Positions 30,760 through 40,693 of a DNA stretch of 64,000 nucleotides are shown piece after piece. Positions within the stretch are counted from its first letter, which is position 1. Each line of letters opens with the position of its first letter. The notes beneath the pieces are model-generated. The model was given only the letters and a program-made list of their open reading frames with translations, made no database searches and was not told the DNA's origin. Source of the DNA: Lentisphaerae bacterium GWF2_49_21 (GTDB lineage: Bacteria; Verrucomicrobiota; Lentisphaeria; Victivallales; GWF2-50-93); contig MHBH01000028.1 of the NCBI GenBank assembly GCA_001804805.1, positions 1-64,000 of the forward strand, given 5' to 3'. Position numbers and translations under genes: made by a program.

Positions 30760-33003
30760 TTAAAAATCCATCAGCTTGTGTTTGACTTTGAATTCCTGAT
30801 TGCCGGATTTAACGATGACCATTCCATCGCGGTATTCGGCTTTTTCCACTCCGGGAGCATCCTGTCCGACAAGTATTACCGGTTTCCCGTAGAATCCGCC
30901 GCCGCCGTTTCCGTCAGATGCATATTGGCTGTAGCCGGTGTCACAGCATAGGACTATTTCGACTTTCTTCCCAAGCAGTTTATCGGGAATCCTGATTTCC
31001 GGTTCCATCAGGTTCATGCGTATTTTATGTTCGCTGACATCGAGCTCCTTGCCGTTCAGCCATACGCGCAGGTTCAGCATCTGTTTTGGAAGGCGCAGCC
31101 AGCTTGTTTCCTTTGGAATATTGATCTCACGCTTGAACCACCAGCGTCTGACAACAGGTAGATCCCGCTGGAGATATGGCGGTATCGTCAATGGCACTTC
31201 AACAGCATTGGCATCAAACTTGACCTCGGAGATCTCTAACTTACCAGTCGGATCTGGAACTGCCTGCCAGCCTTCACTTACATCCGTATTGATTTTTCTT
31301 GTCGCCTCAGGCCAAGCGAGCCAGAGCCAGCGGCATTCCTTGCCTTTCTGCTTGAAGTCAATCATCAGCGATTCACCGTCAAGCCGTTCAGGATAACCTT
31401 TTATTGTCTTGCAGGTCTTCTTGTCAGGTCCGATGATCGGAATCAGCGAAAGTCGCACCCCTTCGTTCGTTTCGAGAGTGACTCCTTGCTTCGACTTGAT
31501 CAAGTTTGGCCTAAAGAAAAATCTGGCAGACACATCATGTTCTTCTGCGAATATCGCAAGATCTTCGATGAGCCAGAAGCGTTCGCAGCATAGACGGGAA
31601 CGGCGACGGATCATCTTCACATCACTAAGTTTCTCCCGATAAATAGGTGTCACATCGGCCATCACGGACTTTTCCTTTTGGGAGAACTCTATCATTTCCG
31701 CCTGACGGTATTCCTTTGAAGCCCGCATGCCCTGCCAGTTGTCGACGAGTATTACGGAATGCGCTCCACCGCATCCGGCTCCGAAATTGAACTTCCTGCT
31801 TGTGCCGATGTCCATATAGCTTACTTCGCGCCAGGTGTCGTCGAAGTTGAAGTCAGTGCATTTCTTGTCCACGACGCCATCGATCATGAGAGGGCTTCCA
31901 TACGCGGAAAGGATGAGCGAGTTCGGATTGACATGCGCGCGTGTCGGATAGACAGGAGTGGATTCGTCCCACATCTGCATCAGGTAGAGCTGTGAATCTT
32001 CGGAAACCAGTGCTGCGCCGACTTCAGGCTCGTGCCAGGATGCGAACTTCGCACGTTTCTGTTTCTTCTCGGGCCACCATATCAGGGACCAGATCAGATC
32101 GTCATATCCCCAGCCGATCGACTGGTCGTATGACCAGTTTGCCTGGCGTTCCAGTAGTTCGCTGTAGAAGGGATCTTCGCTGCGGCTCGCAGCGAAGGCT
32201 ATGCATGATCTCATCGGAATGACATATCCGTAATGGTCCCAGGGAAGGAGAAGTCCGTTAGGCATCCATTCGCGTGCTATCATCCGGCATACGCTTTCGG
32301 CGCTACCACCATGCGGAGGAAGAGATTTGCAGAACCAGTCGCCAGATTCTGTCCGCTCAAGAAGCTCAACTATGAACGGTATCGAAGGTCCGACGACATA
32401 GTCCATGTATGTACTGCCTTCGCCTGAATATCCTGAAGTCGGAATTCCACCTATGAGTGACGGTAGCCTGCGGATGCCATCGTCATACATGCGTTTCGCC
32501 ATCGCAGTTTCATTGAAAAGGTGTCCGAGCAGGGCGTTGCTGAAGCAGAGCGACATCGTCTGGTTGTCGACGCATTCCGGTTCGGGCTTGGTGCGCATGC
32601 CATAGAAGAAGTTTATGTATTGGAACGTGAGGAGTTCCTCCTTTATCTTTTTCTCCTCGGCGGCATCCCATGCACCCATTTCGCACAGCCAATGGAAATA
32701 CAATGACCAGCGTGCATGAGGGAACGCGAAGCACCAGAAATGGAACTGGAGTCCCATCCCGAACGTCTGAGGATCAAGCGTCTTGAGATAGCCGCGTATG
32801 GACTCCTTCGCGTTTTCAATGTCCTTCTTCTCTCCGGTCACCAGTGCGGTGAATGGCGTGAACCATGGAAAGTTCTCCGGTGCGTTGCGCGAACGGCGCA
32901 TGACCGAATCCCGCACACGTCCCATCAAAGACCCATCGCGTTTCGCACGGGATAGCTTTTCCCGCAAGGCATCCAGATCGTCGATGTAAAACGGCTTCTG
33001 CAT
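30760..33003 (-). CDS. heparinase II/III-like or alginate-lyase-like polysaccharide-degrading protein
   Basis: N-terminal helical toroid-like region and C-terminal beta region ('NPNSLILSAYGSPLMIDGV...FGAGCGGAHSVILVDNWQG') reminiscent of heparinase II/III; no signal peptide. Confidence 0.5.
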   Translation of the reverse strand: MQKPFYIDDLDALREKLSRAKRDGSLMGRVRDSVMRRSRNAPENFPWFTPFTALVTGEKKDIENAKESIRGYLKTLDPQTFGMGLQFHFWCFAFPHARWSLYFHWLCEMGAWDAAEEKKIKEELLTFQYINFFYGMRTKPEPECVDNQTMSLCFSNALLGHLFNETAMAKRMYDDGIRRLPSLIGGIPTSGYSGEGSTYMDYVVGPSIPFIVELLERTESGDWFCKSLPPHGGSAESVCRMIAREWMPNGLLLPWDHYGYVIPMRSCIAFAASRSEDPFYSELLERQANWSYDQSIGWGYDDLIWSLIWWPEKKQKRAKFASWHEPEVGAALVSEDSQLYLMQMWDESTPVYPTRAHVNPNSLILSAYGSPLMIDGVVDKKCTDFNFDDTWREVSYMDIGTSRKFNFGAGCGGAHSVILVDNWQGMRASKEYRQAEMIEFSQKEKSVMADVTPIYREKLSDVKMIRRRSRLCCERFWLIEDLAIFAEEHDVSARFFFRPNLIKSKQGVTLETNEGVRLSLIPIIGPDKKTCKTIKGYPERLDGESLMIDFKQKGKECRWLWLAWPEATRKINTDVSEGWQAVPDPTGKLEISEVKFDANAVEVPLTIPPYLQRDLPVVRRWWFKREINIPKETSWLRLPKQMLNLRVWLNGKELDVSEHKIRMNLMEPEIRIPDKLLGKKVEIVLCCDTGYSQYASDGNGGGGFYGKPVILVGQDAPGVEKAEYRDGMVIVKSGNQEFKVKHKLMDF

Positions 33004-33016
33004 TTGTCTCCTATAA

Positions 33017-33083
33017 AGTAGGTACGCCCTTCAGGGTGTACCATTCTTGAATTCATGGGACAGCCTAAAGGCCGTCCCTACTT
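33017..33083. repeat. interspersed double-hairpin repeat AGTAGGTACGCCCTTCAGGGTGTACC...GGGACAGCCTAAAGGCCGTCCCTACTT (copy 2)
   Basis: Matches 19058-19124. Confidence 0.8.
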
Positions 33084-36000
33084 ACTCGAAACTGATCTCG
33101 CTCCAGGTGTCCGGGAAAAGCCAGCTTTCCTGCGGTTCGTCGTTCACCAGGTTCGTATGCTTGTTCGACCAGTACGTGCGCGCCGTGTTGATCATGCCGT
33201 TCGCGTCCGATGAGATGAATCCGACATCGCCGCGGATCTTCATTCCGGGTTTCGGTTCAAGACCGATCGCCTTCAGGGGCAGTGCGGCTTCCACCACGTA
33301 TCTGTTCCCTTCCGCCTTGACCTTCACGTTTGCATCGGCAATCGCCTCGACACGGTCGAAGACCTTTGTCCCTACCGGTGAGGTATAGCTCTTCTTCGCT
33401 TCAGCCGGAGCCTTCTTGTCAACTGGAGCCATCAGCACTGCAATGGGTTTTCCTGAGAGCTGTGCAAATACCACGCGGATATCTCCGGCTTCAGGCTGTG
33501 CATGTTTCTTCGCGCCGGCCCTTACATCCAGCTGCAGGTCGACGGAATCTCCGGTCTTGAAGAGGCGCGCAATATCCTTGCCTTCATTCTTCCATGGAGT
33601 GCTGTCGTTCACCTCATAGCTGATATAAAGGTTGTTCGCATCATATGCCATCTTGACTTTCGCCCTGTCCGGCAGTCCTTCCCTGGTGACATCAATAGCC
33701 GGAATGTCATTCCAGTCTTTGAGCGCGCCATCGAGATTCGGAGCCTTAGGCATCGGCTTGATGACGTAGGTTTTTGCTTCATCCTTCTTTGCAGTCCGGG
33801 CTATATTCTCCTGATCTGCCTTTACTATGGTCTGCATGTCGACGGAAATTTCAGTTCCGGCAAACCGCCTTATGGAATCAAGTCCGTTGATCTGCAGGAT
33901 CATGGCTGCCTGGCGCGGCCATCCGGTTGTGAGGCGTATCTTGCCGTCGGACTGTTTCCCGAACCAGCCGTTGAACGGTTCGCCGCCTTCCGTGAAATTG
34001 TCCAGAGGCATTCCTTTGAGCATGCTTTCCTTGTCGGGAAGCGTGTCGCAGGGCAGGCGTCCATCCTGGAATATTGCTCCGACATAGAGACCGTCGGTGG
34101 TGAATATGAAATCCTGTCCGAGGTTTCCACGCATGAGGAAGACGTTTCCAGCCTGCTCTCCGGCATTGGCAACGCCGCATATCTTGAGCGGTCCGATCAC
34201 AAGCCCAGGCTTGGGCATCGTTGCATTGTGCGAACCATGTACGCCTGGATAAGGATTCGGATATGACCATTCAATTTTATTTTTGGCGAGATCAATTCCA
34301 AGCATTCCCGAGGTCGGGCCGGCATATCCCTTGAAGCTCAGGCAGAGCAGGCGGTTTTCCTCGGGAACCGGCACAAGATCTCCGTTTTCAACTATTGGAA
34401 GTTTTACAAACGCCTTGGAAGCATATACCGGTGCTCCATCGGCTTTGATCTCCACAGGCTTTATTGCTGTCAGACCGTCGATATAAATTGTCAGGATTTT
34501 TGTATCAATTCTTCCGCCCCAGCCGTTGCTCAAGCGGAACGCTTCCTGACCGCGTTTCTTTTCATCCCCCGGTTTCACCGCTGGAAGAACTTCGCATTCG
34601 GAACGCTGGATTTTGCCGTCTCCGTTGCCGTCGTTCCATATGATCGTGTCGAACGCGTTGAGCCCGGACAGTTCGCCGGCGGGTTGTTTCACCACCTGTC
34701 CGCCGTGGGACAGATCACCAAGAGCCTGCCCAGCCAGGCAAATAGCCGATACAGGCTGCCATCCCTTTTCTGTTTCCATGAAGAGGACGTGTCCGACACT
34801 TTCATTGCCGGAATCATGCAGATAAAGATATTCGCGGTCCTTGCCTGCGATGTTCGCAGTGAAACGCTGAGGGCCGACATGTGAACCTGTGGATACCGTA
34901 AAGCATTCTCCCTTTTCCCCGTCGGGAACCCATAGTATCTGTTTCAATTTCCATGTGCCGGTCTGCTTGTCGAGTTTGAATTCGAGAGGTCCGCAATATC
35001 CAAGCGTCGGATCCTGATCATGCAGGAAACAGCCTGTTCCGGCATATCCGGTGTTCCCGAGATAGTCGCGGATCAATTTCCCATCTTCTTGCCCTGAGCC
35101 TGTCGAAGGGTGCCTCCATACGGAAACGCGGCGCGGATAGTTCCAGCTTTCAACCACCCATATCTGTCCTTTCGCGTCAACCGCTATCGAGCTCATCCTC
35201 AACATCGCCTGTTCGTCGAACGGACCACGGATCGCGCGTCCGCCTTTATTTCCGCAAGTGTAGACAGCTTTGCCATCAGGAGAAAACGCCTTCACCTGGC
35301 TGTCAGGACCCACATCGGCGATCAGGATGTTGCCTTCATTGTCGACAGCGAGTCCGGATATCTTGCCGATTCCTGCTGTTGCGATCGGTGCTGTTGCTCC
35401 CGAGGCCGTATCTATAGCGCAAATTTTCCCGTCGACGATCCCATAGAGTTTTCCATCGCGGGAGAAAGCGAGATCACCGGGATTTGCTGCATCGAATTTC
35501 TTCAGTACCGCTGCAGAAGCAGCATCAAGAATGAATATCTTTCCTGAATCAAGTGCGATCGCCAGCTTGCCGCCCTGAGCCGAAATGCCGGTAAGTTTTC
35601 CGGGATTTTCCTCACCAAGAATTTCCTTCAAAGTCAGATCGTATGTGCGTTCCTTGCCGTCCTTGACAAATGCCGCTGTCTTTCCGGTCTTCAGGTCATA
35701 TCGGCAGATAGTCTCTTTCGTGTACCAGTGAGTAACATAGGCGTATACGTACTTGTCGTCGCCGGCAAGTTTGCGGGTCCCGCGGCGGTCACCCCATTTT
35801 TTCTGTCCGGCGGGATCGATTCCAATCACACCGCTTCCGCCTTCGGGAACTTCGAAGCTGACCATTGTCCAGTCGCCTCCAGCAGCCACTCCGACAGGAG
35901 CGCTATGGTCGGAGCCCCAGGCTCCTCTTCCATCCTTCGTGTCCCATGGCGGAGTACCGGGATTGTAGAAACACATCTCGTATTCGGCGGAAATGCCCTT

Positions 36001-37101
36001 CTGTGTCAGGCCGCGCACCTTGAATGTTCCCGGTTCAATAAGTTTACCAAAATCATTGAGGCAGTCCCAGTTCACCTCTACAGTCTGCATGCCGTCCTTG
36101 TCCGCACCTTTCACAGCATAATCGGCGGGATCGCGGTCTGCCGCAAGAGTACGGATGCGTTTCCCTTCCTTGTCCTCGATCACAAGCGTGAAACGAGAGA
36201 CATCCTTTGGAATGTTGGCGCGAACAGGAACTGTTCCTGCGATCTTGTCAGTTTCGACGACATATTCGCGCAGAGGGATATTTCCCTTTTCGGATAGCGT
36301 GATGTTACCCCATGAATTTACGGCCGACCAGTAGAATTCACGCGATGTCTTTCCCGGCTGCATGTTGTCGGCATAACGGTGTACCGGCCATGTGCGCCCG
36401 GTCTGATCGCCCCAGAGGAATTCACAGCCCATGCGCAGGACGTTGCCAGCCTTTATTTCCGGAACTGTACGGTACAATAAATTCCATGGTATGCGTATCT
36501 CCTGCGAAAAACCTTTACCGTCGGCGTCCATCCTGTATGCCATCTGCGCGCCTTCACCGAGTTCGGCTGAACCTTCAGGGCTTACAAGCATCTTTACGTC
36601 GACGCCGTTCCTCTCGCTCTTGTCGTCCTTCCAATATGCGAAATGCATGACAGACTGTTTCTTGGTCGAGAACTGCCAGACAGTGATCCAAAGGTTGCGG
36701 TCGGAGTGGATGCGCATCTGCCAGGAGTCGGCCTTCCATCCTTCGTCGGGATTTATCGCAGGATCGATGGTGCTGTTCATCGGCATCGGATCCTTCCATT
36801 TCGCTGCAAGATAGAGGTAGTCCTTGTCCCACATCGCAGCAGCCTCGACGGAGTAGCGGCTGCGCATGCTGTACTCGGCGAACACGCTGATGCGTCCCGA
36901 CCAGTCCCATTCAGAAAGATCGCCGTCGACCGTAATCTTTCCCGCCTGCCCTGAGCCCGTCGAATGGGGCGCAGGCACGGCGATCATCCCTTCGTTCTGG
37001 CTTTGTTTGCCGATGGTGTTCTCTCCTGCGCATGCTGCGAAGTTCGCAGCGAAGATGCCGGCGGTCATGGCGATCAACAAGACTCTCATGCAGTTCTTCA
37101 T
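33082..37101 (-). CDS. giant secreted protein: CBM9/DOMON-like domains at both ends, FlgD-like Ig module, beta-propeller core
   Basis: 'GKITVDGDLSEWDWSGRI', 'FTLVIEDKEGKRIRTLAADRDP', NHL-like 'ISGLAVDNEGNILIADVGPDSQVKAFSPDG', C-terminal 'APNLDGALKDWNDIPAIDV'. Confidence 0.7.
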   Translation of the reverse strand: MKNCMRVLLIAMTAGIFAANFAACAGENTIGKQSQNEGMIAVPAPHSTGSGQAGKITVDGDLSEWDWSGRISVFAEYSMRSRYSVEAAAMWDKDYLYLAAKWKDPMPMNSTIDPAINPDEGWKADSWQMRIHSDRNLWITVWQFSTKKQSVMHFAYWKDDKSERNGVDVKMLVSPEGSAELGEGAQMAYRMDADGKGFSQEIRIPWNLLYRTVPEIKAGNVLRMGCEFLWGDQTGRTWPVHRYADNMQPGKTSREFYWSAVNSWGNITLSEKGNIPLREYVVETDKIAGTVPVRANIPKDVSRFTLVIEDKEGKRIRTLAADRDPADYAVKGADKDGMQTVEVNWDCLNDFGKLIEPGTFKVRGLTQKGISAEYEMCFYNPGTPPWDTKDGRGAWGSDHSAPVGVAAGGDWTMVSFEVPEGGSGVIGIDPAGQKKWGDRRGTRKLAGDDKYVYAYVTHWYTKETICRYDLKTGKTAAFVKDGKERTYDLTLKEILGEENPGKLTGISAQGGKLAIALDSGKIFILDAASAAVLKKFDAANPGDLAFSRDGKLYGIVDGKICAIDTASGATAPIATAGIGKISGLAVDNEGNILIADVGPDSQVKAFSPDGKAVYTCGNKGGRAIRGPFDEQAMLRMSSIAVDAKGQIWVVESWNYPRRVSVWRHPSTGSGQEDGKLIRDYLGNTGYAGTGCFLHDQDPTLGYCGPLEFKLDKQTGTWKLKQILWVPDGEKGECFTVSTGSHVGPQRFTANIAGKDREYLYLHDSGNESVGHVLFMETEKGWQPVSAICLAGQALGDLSHGGQVVKQPAGELSGLNAFDTIIWNDGNGDGKIQRSECEVLPAVKPGDEKKRGQEAFRLSNGWGGRIDTKILTIYIDGLTAIKPVEIKADGAPVYASKAFVKLPIVENGDLVPVPEENRLLCLSFKGYAGPTSGMLGIDLAKNKIEWSYPNPYPGVHGSHNATMPKPGLVIGPLKICGVANAGEQAGNVFLMRGNLGQDFIFTTDGLYVGAIFQDGRLPCDTLPDKESMLKGMPLDNFTEGGEPFNGWFGKQSDGKIRLTTGWPRQAAMILQINGLDSIRRFAGTEISVDMQTIVKADQENIARTAKKDEAKTYVIKPMPKAPNLDGALKDWNDIPAIDVTREGLPDRAKVKMAYDANNLYISYEVNDSTPWKNEGKDIARLFKTGDSVDLQLDVRAGAKKHAQPEAGDIRVVFAQLSGKPIAVLMAPVDKKAPAEAKKSYTSPVGTKVFDRVEAIADANVKVKAEGNRYVVEAALPLKAIGLEPKPGMKIRGDVGFISSDANGMINTARTYWSNKHTNLVNDEPQESWLFPDTWSEISFE

Positions 37102-37161
37102 TTGACTATTTCCTCCATTGATATTTTTAAAAACATGAAAAATGTCGGGCTAAAGCCCAAC

Positions 37162-38409
37162 TTACTTATTTTTGTCGTCTGAACTTGAAATCACCTTCGC
37201 GGCGATCTCGGCCATTTTCTTGTAACCGCTGTCGCTCGGATGAATCCAGTCGCTCTGGTATTCCTTCTTCATCCTGGTCGGCGCAGCCGGATCGAAGAGG
37301 GCCATGTCAAAGTCGATCACCTTGTCGGCTCCGCTTGAGGAACGTATCCAGTTGTTGATCTCCTGGCGCAGCTTTTCAAGCTCAGGTTTTTCATCGAACT
37401 TCTTGTAGCCGCCGGCTGGAAGAATGGTTCCGACATAGACCTTCAGATTCTGCTTCTTCAAACCCTCGACAACGGGTTTCAGCTTTGCCGTATAGTCCTT
37501 GAGCTCCTTGACTGAACCTGAAATGATGTCATTTATCCCCATGAGGAAGACAACGGTGTCAACGCCTTTCAAAGACTGTATGATGCCTGGGGCTCCGCCA
37601 GCCCACTTGATCAGGTCGCCGTTGACCCCGAGATTGAGGACAGGACGATCAAGAAGCTTGGAAAGCTGGTCGGGATAACGCTGACAGCTGTTGGGAGTTG
37701 AGCCAAATCCATGTGTTATCGAATCGCCATAGCATACGATTACAGGGCGTTTGTCTGCCGTGAAAACATCAATCCTCGTTAAAATGCCGATCCTGGATTT
37801 GAGCTCCCCGGAAAATTTCTCCTTGTCATCGTTGCCTTTTGTATCGCATGTCCCGAAGTCGACATCATAGGCATAGGGCATTTTTTCGGAAAGATATGAG
37901 TCCTGTACGTACCAGGTCCCTTTCTTGATTGGAACTTCCACAGGATCTGACCAAATTTTTGTTCCTGTAGTGAAAGATACGGTCGGCTCATCATTGAAAA
38001 GAATCTGATATCGGGGACCTGTCACCTTGCCATAGTCGTCGGCTCCGCGGACGAGGAACATGCGTTCGAGCTTGACATCCGTGTCGTGGCATCCGGTTAC
38101 CTCGACCTTGACACTTGTCCCGTCGAATGGCATCGGAGTCCTGGAACGTATGACAGATCCGGGGCCCTTGAGCCATTTGTCCTGGAAGGCGCCGCAGAAT
38201 CCGCGCTTCACGAATGCAGTCTTCCATTGTCCTTCTGCAGGTTCTTCGGCAGACACTGCACAGATGCCCGAAAGCGATACCGCAGCAAGTAATAATAATT
38301 TACGAATCGAATGGCTGTTATGTTTTTTCAATATAATCCTCAGTATGTCGGGTTTTGCTTTTAAGTAACTCGGGCTTTCCAGCCCGAGATTTAAATTATT
38401 CTCGGACAA
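37162..38409 (-). CDS. SGNH/GDSL hydrolase
   Basis: 'PVIVCYGDSITHGFGS', 'NLGVNGDLI', 'DTVVFLMGINDI', 'SDWIHPSDSGYKKMAEIA'. Confidence 0.85.
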   Translation of the reverse strand: MSENNLNLGLESPSYLKAKPDILRIILKKHNSHSIRKLLLLAAVSLSGICAVSAEEPAEGQWKTAFVKRGFCGAFQDKWLKGPGSVIRSRTPMPFDGTSVKVEVTGCHDTDVKLERMFLVRGADDYGKVTGPRYQILFNDEPTVSFTTGTKIWSDPVEVPIKKGTWYVQDSYLSEKMPYAYDVDFGTCDTKGNDDKEKFSGELKSRIGILTRIDVFTADKRPVIVCYGDSITHGFGSTPNSCQRYPDQLSKLLDRPVLNLGVNGDLIKWAGGAPGIIQSLKGVDTVVFLMGINDIISGSVKELKDYTAKLKPVVEGLKKQNLKVYVGTILPAGGYKKFDEKPELEKLRQEINNWIRSSSGADKVIDFDMALFDPAAPTRMKKEYQSDWIHPSDSGYKKMAEIAAKVISSSDDKNK

Positions 38410-38434
38410 GAATGTCCGAGTTACTTTATAAAAT

Positions 38435-40555
38435 TCAAACCTTCATCATCTCAATCCGTACTTTTCCGGGATTGCACTCTCGTTCCTCGAAAATAAGAAG
38501 CTCGTTCACTTCGTGTAGCCAGGCCTTTGGAACGTGGTAATACCTCTGGGTCGGCTCTCCTGAAGGACCGAGGGACAGGCCTTCACGTTTCATGTCCTGC
38601 CAGGCCTCGTCGGCTCCGTAACCGTTTGCTTCAATAAGCCAGTACCGACCGAGTGCATGTCCATTGATGAAGAGCATCCCTTTGCCCAATCCTTCTGCAT
38701 CGAGACGGAAATCAGCCTTCGATCCCAGGATCTGTTTTGTAATTGATACCTTTGCCCGATACCAGGCGCAGGGTTCATTCCGAACTTGCGACGCCTTGCG
38801 CCATTTCACTGATTCCTTAAATACCGTAAGATTCAATTTTTCTCCTGCAAGAAAAGGTCTCATCTCCCATTTTCCGACAGGACGTCCGTCGCAGACAACT
38901 TTTCCCCATATGCCCTTGCACTCGGTATTCATCGAAGCACCAAGCATCCAGTCGCCCTTGACCATGCCGATCGCAGAAGACAGGATGTCGAGGCGGTGAT
39001 GTCCTTTAGTTGAACGGAACGTGAACGACTGTGAATATTTCCCTTCCGACGACTCAAGCATGTTCACTTTTTCTCCAGCGGATTTACTAGCTTTTGAAAT
39101 AGACGTCGGGCCGCGGTTCTCAAGGAAGGGAGCTTGCGAATATCCCGCCGGCCTGCCGTCGATAAAGACAGACATCACATCTGCGCAATGAGTAAGTTCC
39201 AGGACGTGTTCGCCAGTCCTTTCCAGTTTTATTTCAGAGCTGTACCAGCAGTAGTCGCTCTTGTCATGGGTGAGGGAAAGCTGTTCGAGCGGTCCCGGAG
39301 ACGAGATTGCATCGTCCATCCTTTCACATGGGCGAGGTTCGGCCCAGGACTGCCAGTCCGAAGGAGCTGGGAGGGATTTCCATTTTGAAGGACGATGAGA
39401 AGAGAGGATCACTGAATAATAATCTTCCGTATCAAAGAGAACAGAGCCTTTCTCATCTTTTACGGTTGCCTGGAAAGGCGATTTGCGGCAAGTAATGGTA
39501 ATTGACCTGTCGGCTTTGCTCCATGTTGAAGTGATGTCTCCTTCGGCATAACTGCGGACTTCGCAATTTCCGTCGAGGATGATTCCGGCGTTTTCTACTA
39601 GCACACGATGCAGCCGGGCAAGATAACGGCCTTTGAGGGCAGGGGAGCCATGTTCGTCGAGGAGTGCATCGAAGTCATAGCTGGTGGTCTGCAGGTACAT
39701 GCTTGTCCGTCCGAAATTCGTACCGCCATGGAACATGTAGTAGTTGAATCCCGATCCGCCGTTGGCGATGAATGACAGGATATGGCTGGCTATGTTGCGG
39801 GGATCACGGTAATGCCGCTGGAATCCCCATGTGTCGTACCATGAAGGCCAGAGTTCGGTCCAGATTATAGGCATCCCCGGATGCGCCTTGCGGAACTGCT
39901 GCATCCTTTCCTCTGAAATGGAAAATCCGTTTACCGTTTCAATCGCCCCTTCGGCTCCGCCTTCGCACATTATTATCGGGACATCGACCCCGAGTTTTTT
40001 TGCCAGCTCACCCATCCATGCGATGTAGCGCTGTCCGTCATCGCCATATCGTTTTGCGACATTCGCATATTCGTTTTCGACTTGGACGAGAATGATGGTG
40101 CTTCCATTGCCGGCGAGGTATGGACGGAACTCGGAGACAAGATGTGAAAAATATTTTTCAACCCGGCGCATATACGGCTCATTCCATGTGCGGATTTCGA
40201 TGCCAGGCTCATCGCGGAGATAAGGCGGATATCCGCCATAGTTCCATTCGGCGCAGCAATATGGGCCGGCGCGCAGGATCACGTCAAGATCCCTTTCCGC
40301 GCAGAGGGAAAGGAAATGTCCGAGGTCGCGGTCTCCGGAGAAGTCATAGACGTCCCGTTCCGGCTCATGCCAGTTCCAGAAGACGTAGGATGCAATGCAG
40401 TTCAGCCCGAGATCCTTTGCATTGTCAAGAAGGACAGGCCACAATTCCCTCGGCGATCGTGCATAATGTATTTCCCCGCTGACGAGCAGTTTCCGCTGCC
40501 CGTCGACTTTAAACGCGCGTTCGTCAAAAGTAATATTTCTCGATCTTGATGGCAT
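38435..40555 (-). CDS. GH35 beta-galactosidase
   Basis: 'LLVSGEIHYARSPRELWPVLLDNAKDLGLNCIASYVFWNWHEPERDVYDFSGDRDLGHFLSLCAERDLDVILRAGPYCCAEWNYGGYPPYL'; 'QVENEY'; 'WTELWPSWYDTWG'. Confidence 0.93.
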   Translation of the reverse strand: MPSRSRNITFDERAFKVDGQRKLLVSGEIHYARSPRELWPVLLDNAKDLGLNCIASYVFWNWHEPERDVYDFSGDRDLGHFLSLCAERDLDVILRAGPYCCAEWNYGGYPPYLRDEPGIEIRTWNEPYMRRVEKYFSHLVSEFRPYLAGNGSTIILVQVENEYANVAKRYGDDGQRYIAWMGELAKKLGVDVPIIMCEGGAEGAIETVNGFSISEERMQQFRKAHPGMPIIWTELWPSWYDTWGFQRHYRDPRNIASHILSFIANGGSGFNYYMFHGGTNFGRTSMYLQTTSYDFDALLDEHGSPALKGRYLARLHRVLVENAGIILDGNCEVRSYAEGDITSTWSKADRSITITCRKSPFQATVKDEKGSVLFDTEDYYSVILSSHRPSKWKSLPAPSDWQSWAEPRPCERMDDAISSPGPLEQLSLTHDKSDYCWYSSEIKLERTGEHVLELTHCADVMSVFIDGRPAGYSQAPFLENRGPTSISKASKSAGEKVNMLESSEGKYSQSFTFRSTKGHHRLDILSSAIGMVKGDWMLGASMNTECKGIWGKVVCDGRPVGKWEMRPFLAGEKLNLTVFKESVKWRKASQVRNEPCAWYRAKVSITKQILGSKADFRLDAEGLGKGMLFINGHALGRYWLIEANGYGADEAWQDMKREGLSLGPSGEPTQRYYHVPKAWLHEVNELLIFEERECNPGKVRIEMMKV

Positions 40556-40693
40556 GAGATCCTTTCAAGATATCAACGTCGAACACTCAACATCGAACAT
40601 CCTCCGTAGCCAAGGCTATGGAGGACAGGTCCAGCTTCAGATGAATTTCAATTTTAATTCGAAGTTCGAAGTTCAAAGTTGGATGTTGGACGT

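Noticed and set aside
33502-34266. 254-aa plus-strand ORF
   Set aside because: Antisense to 33082-37101 and with no family-like sequence; typical of GC-skewed shadow frames.
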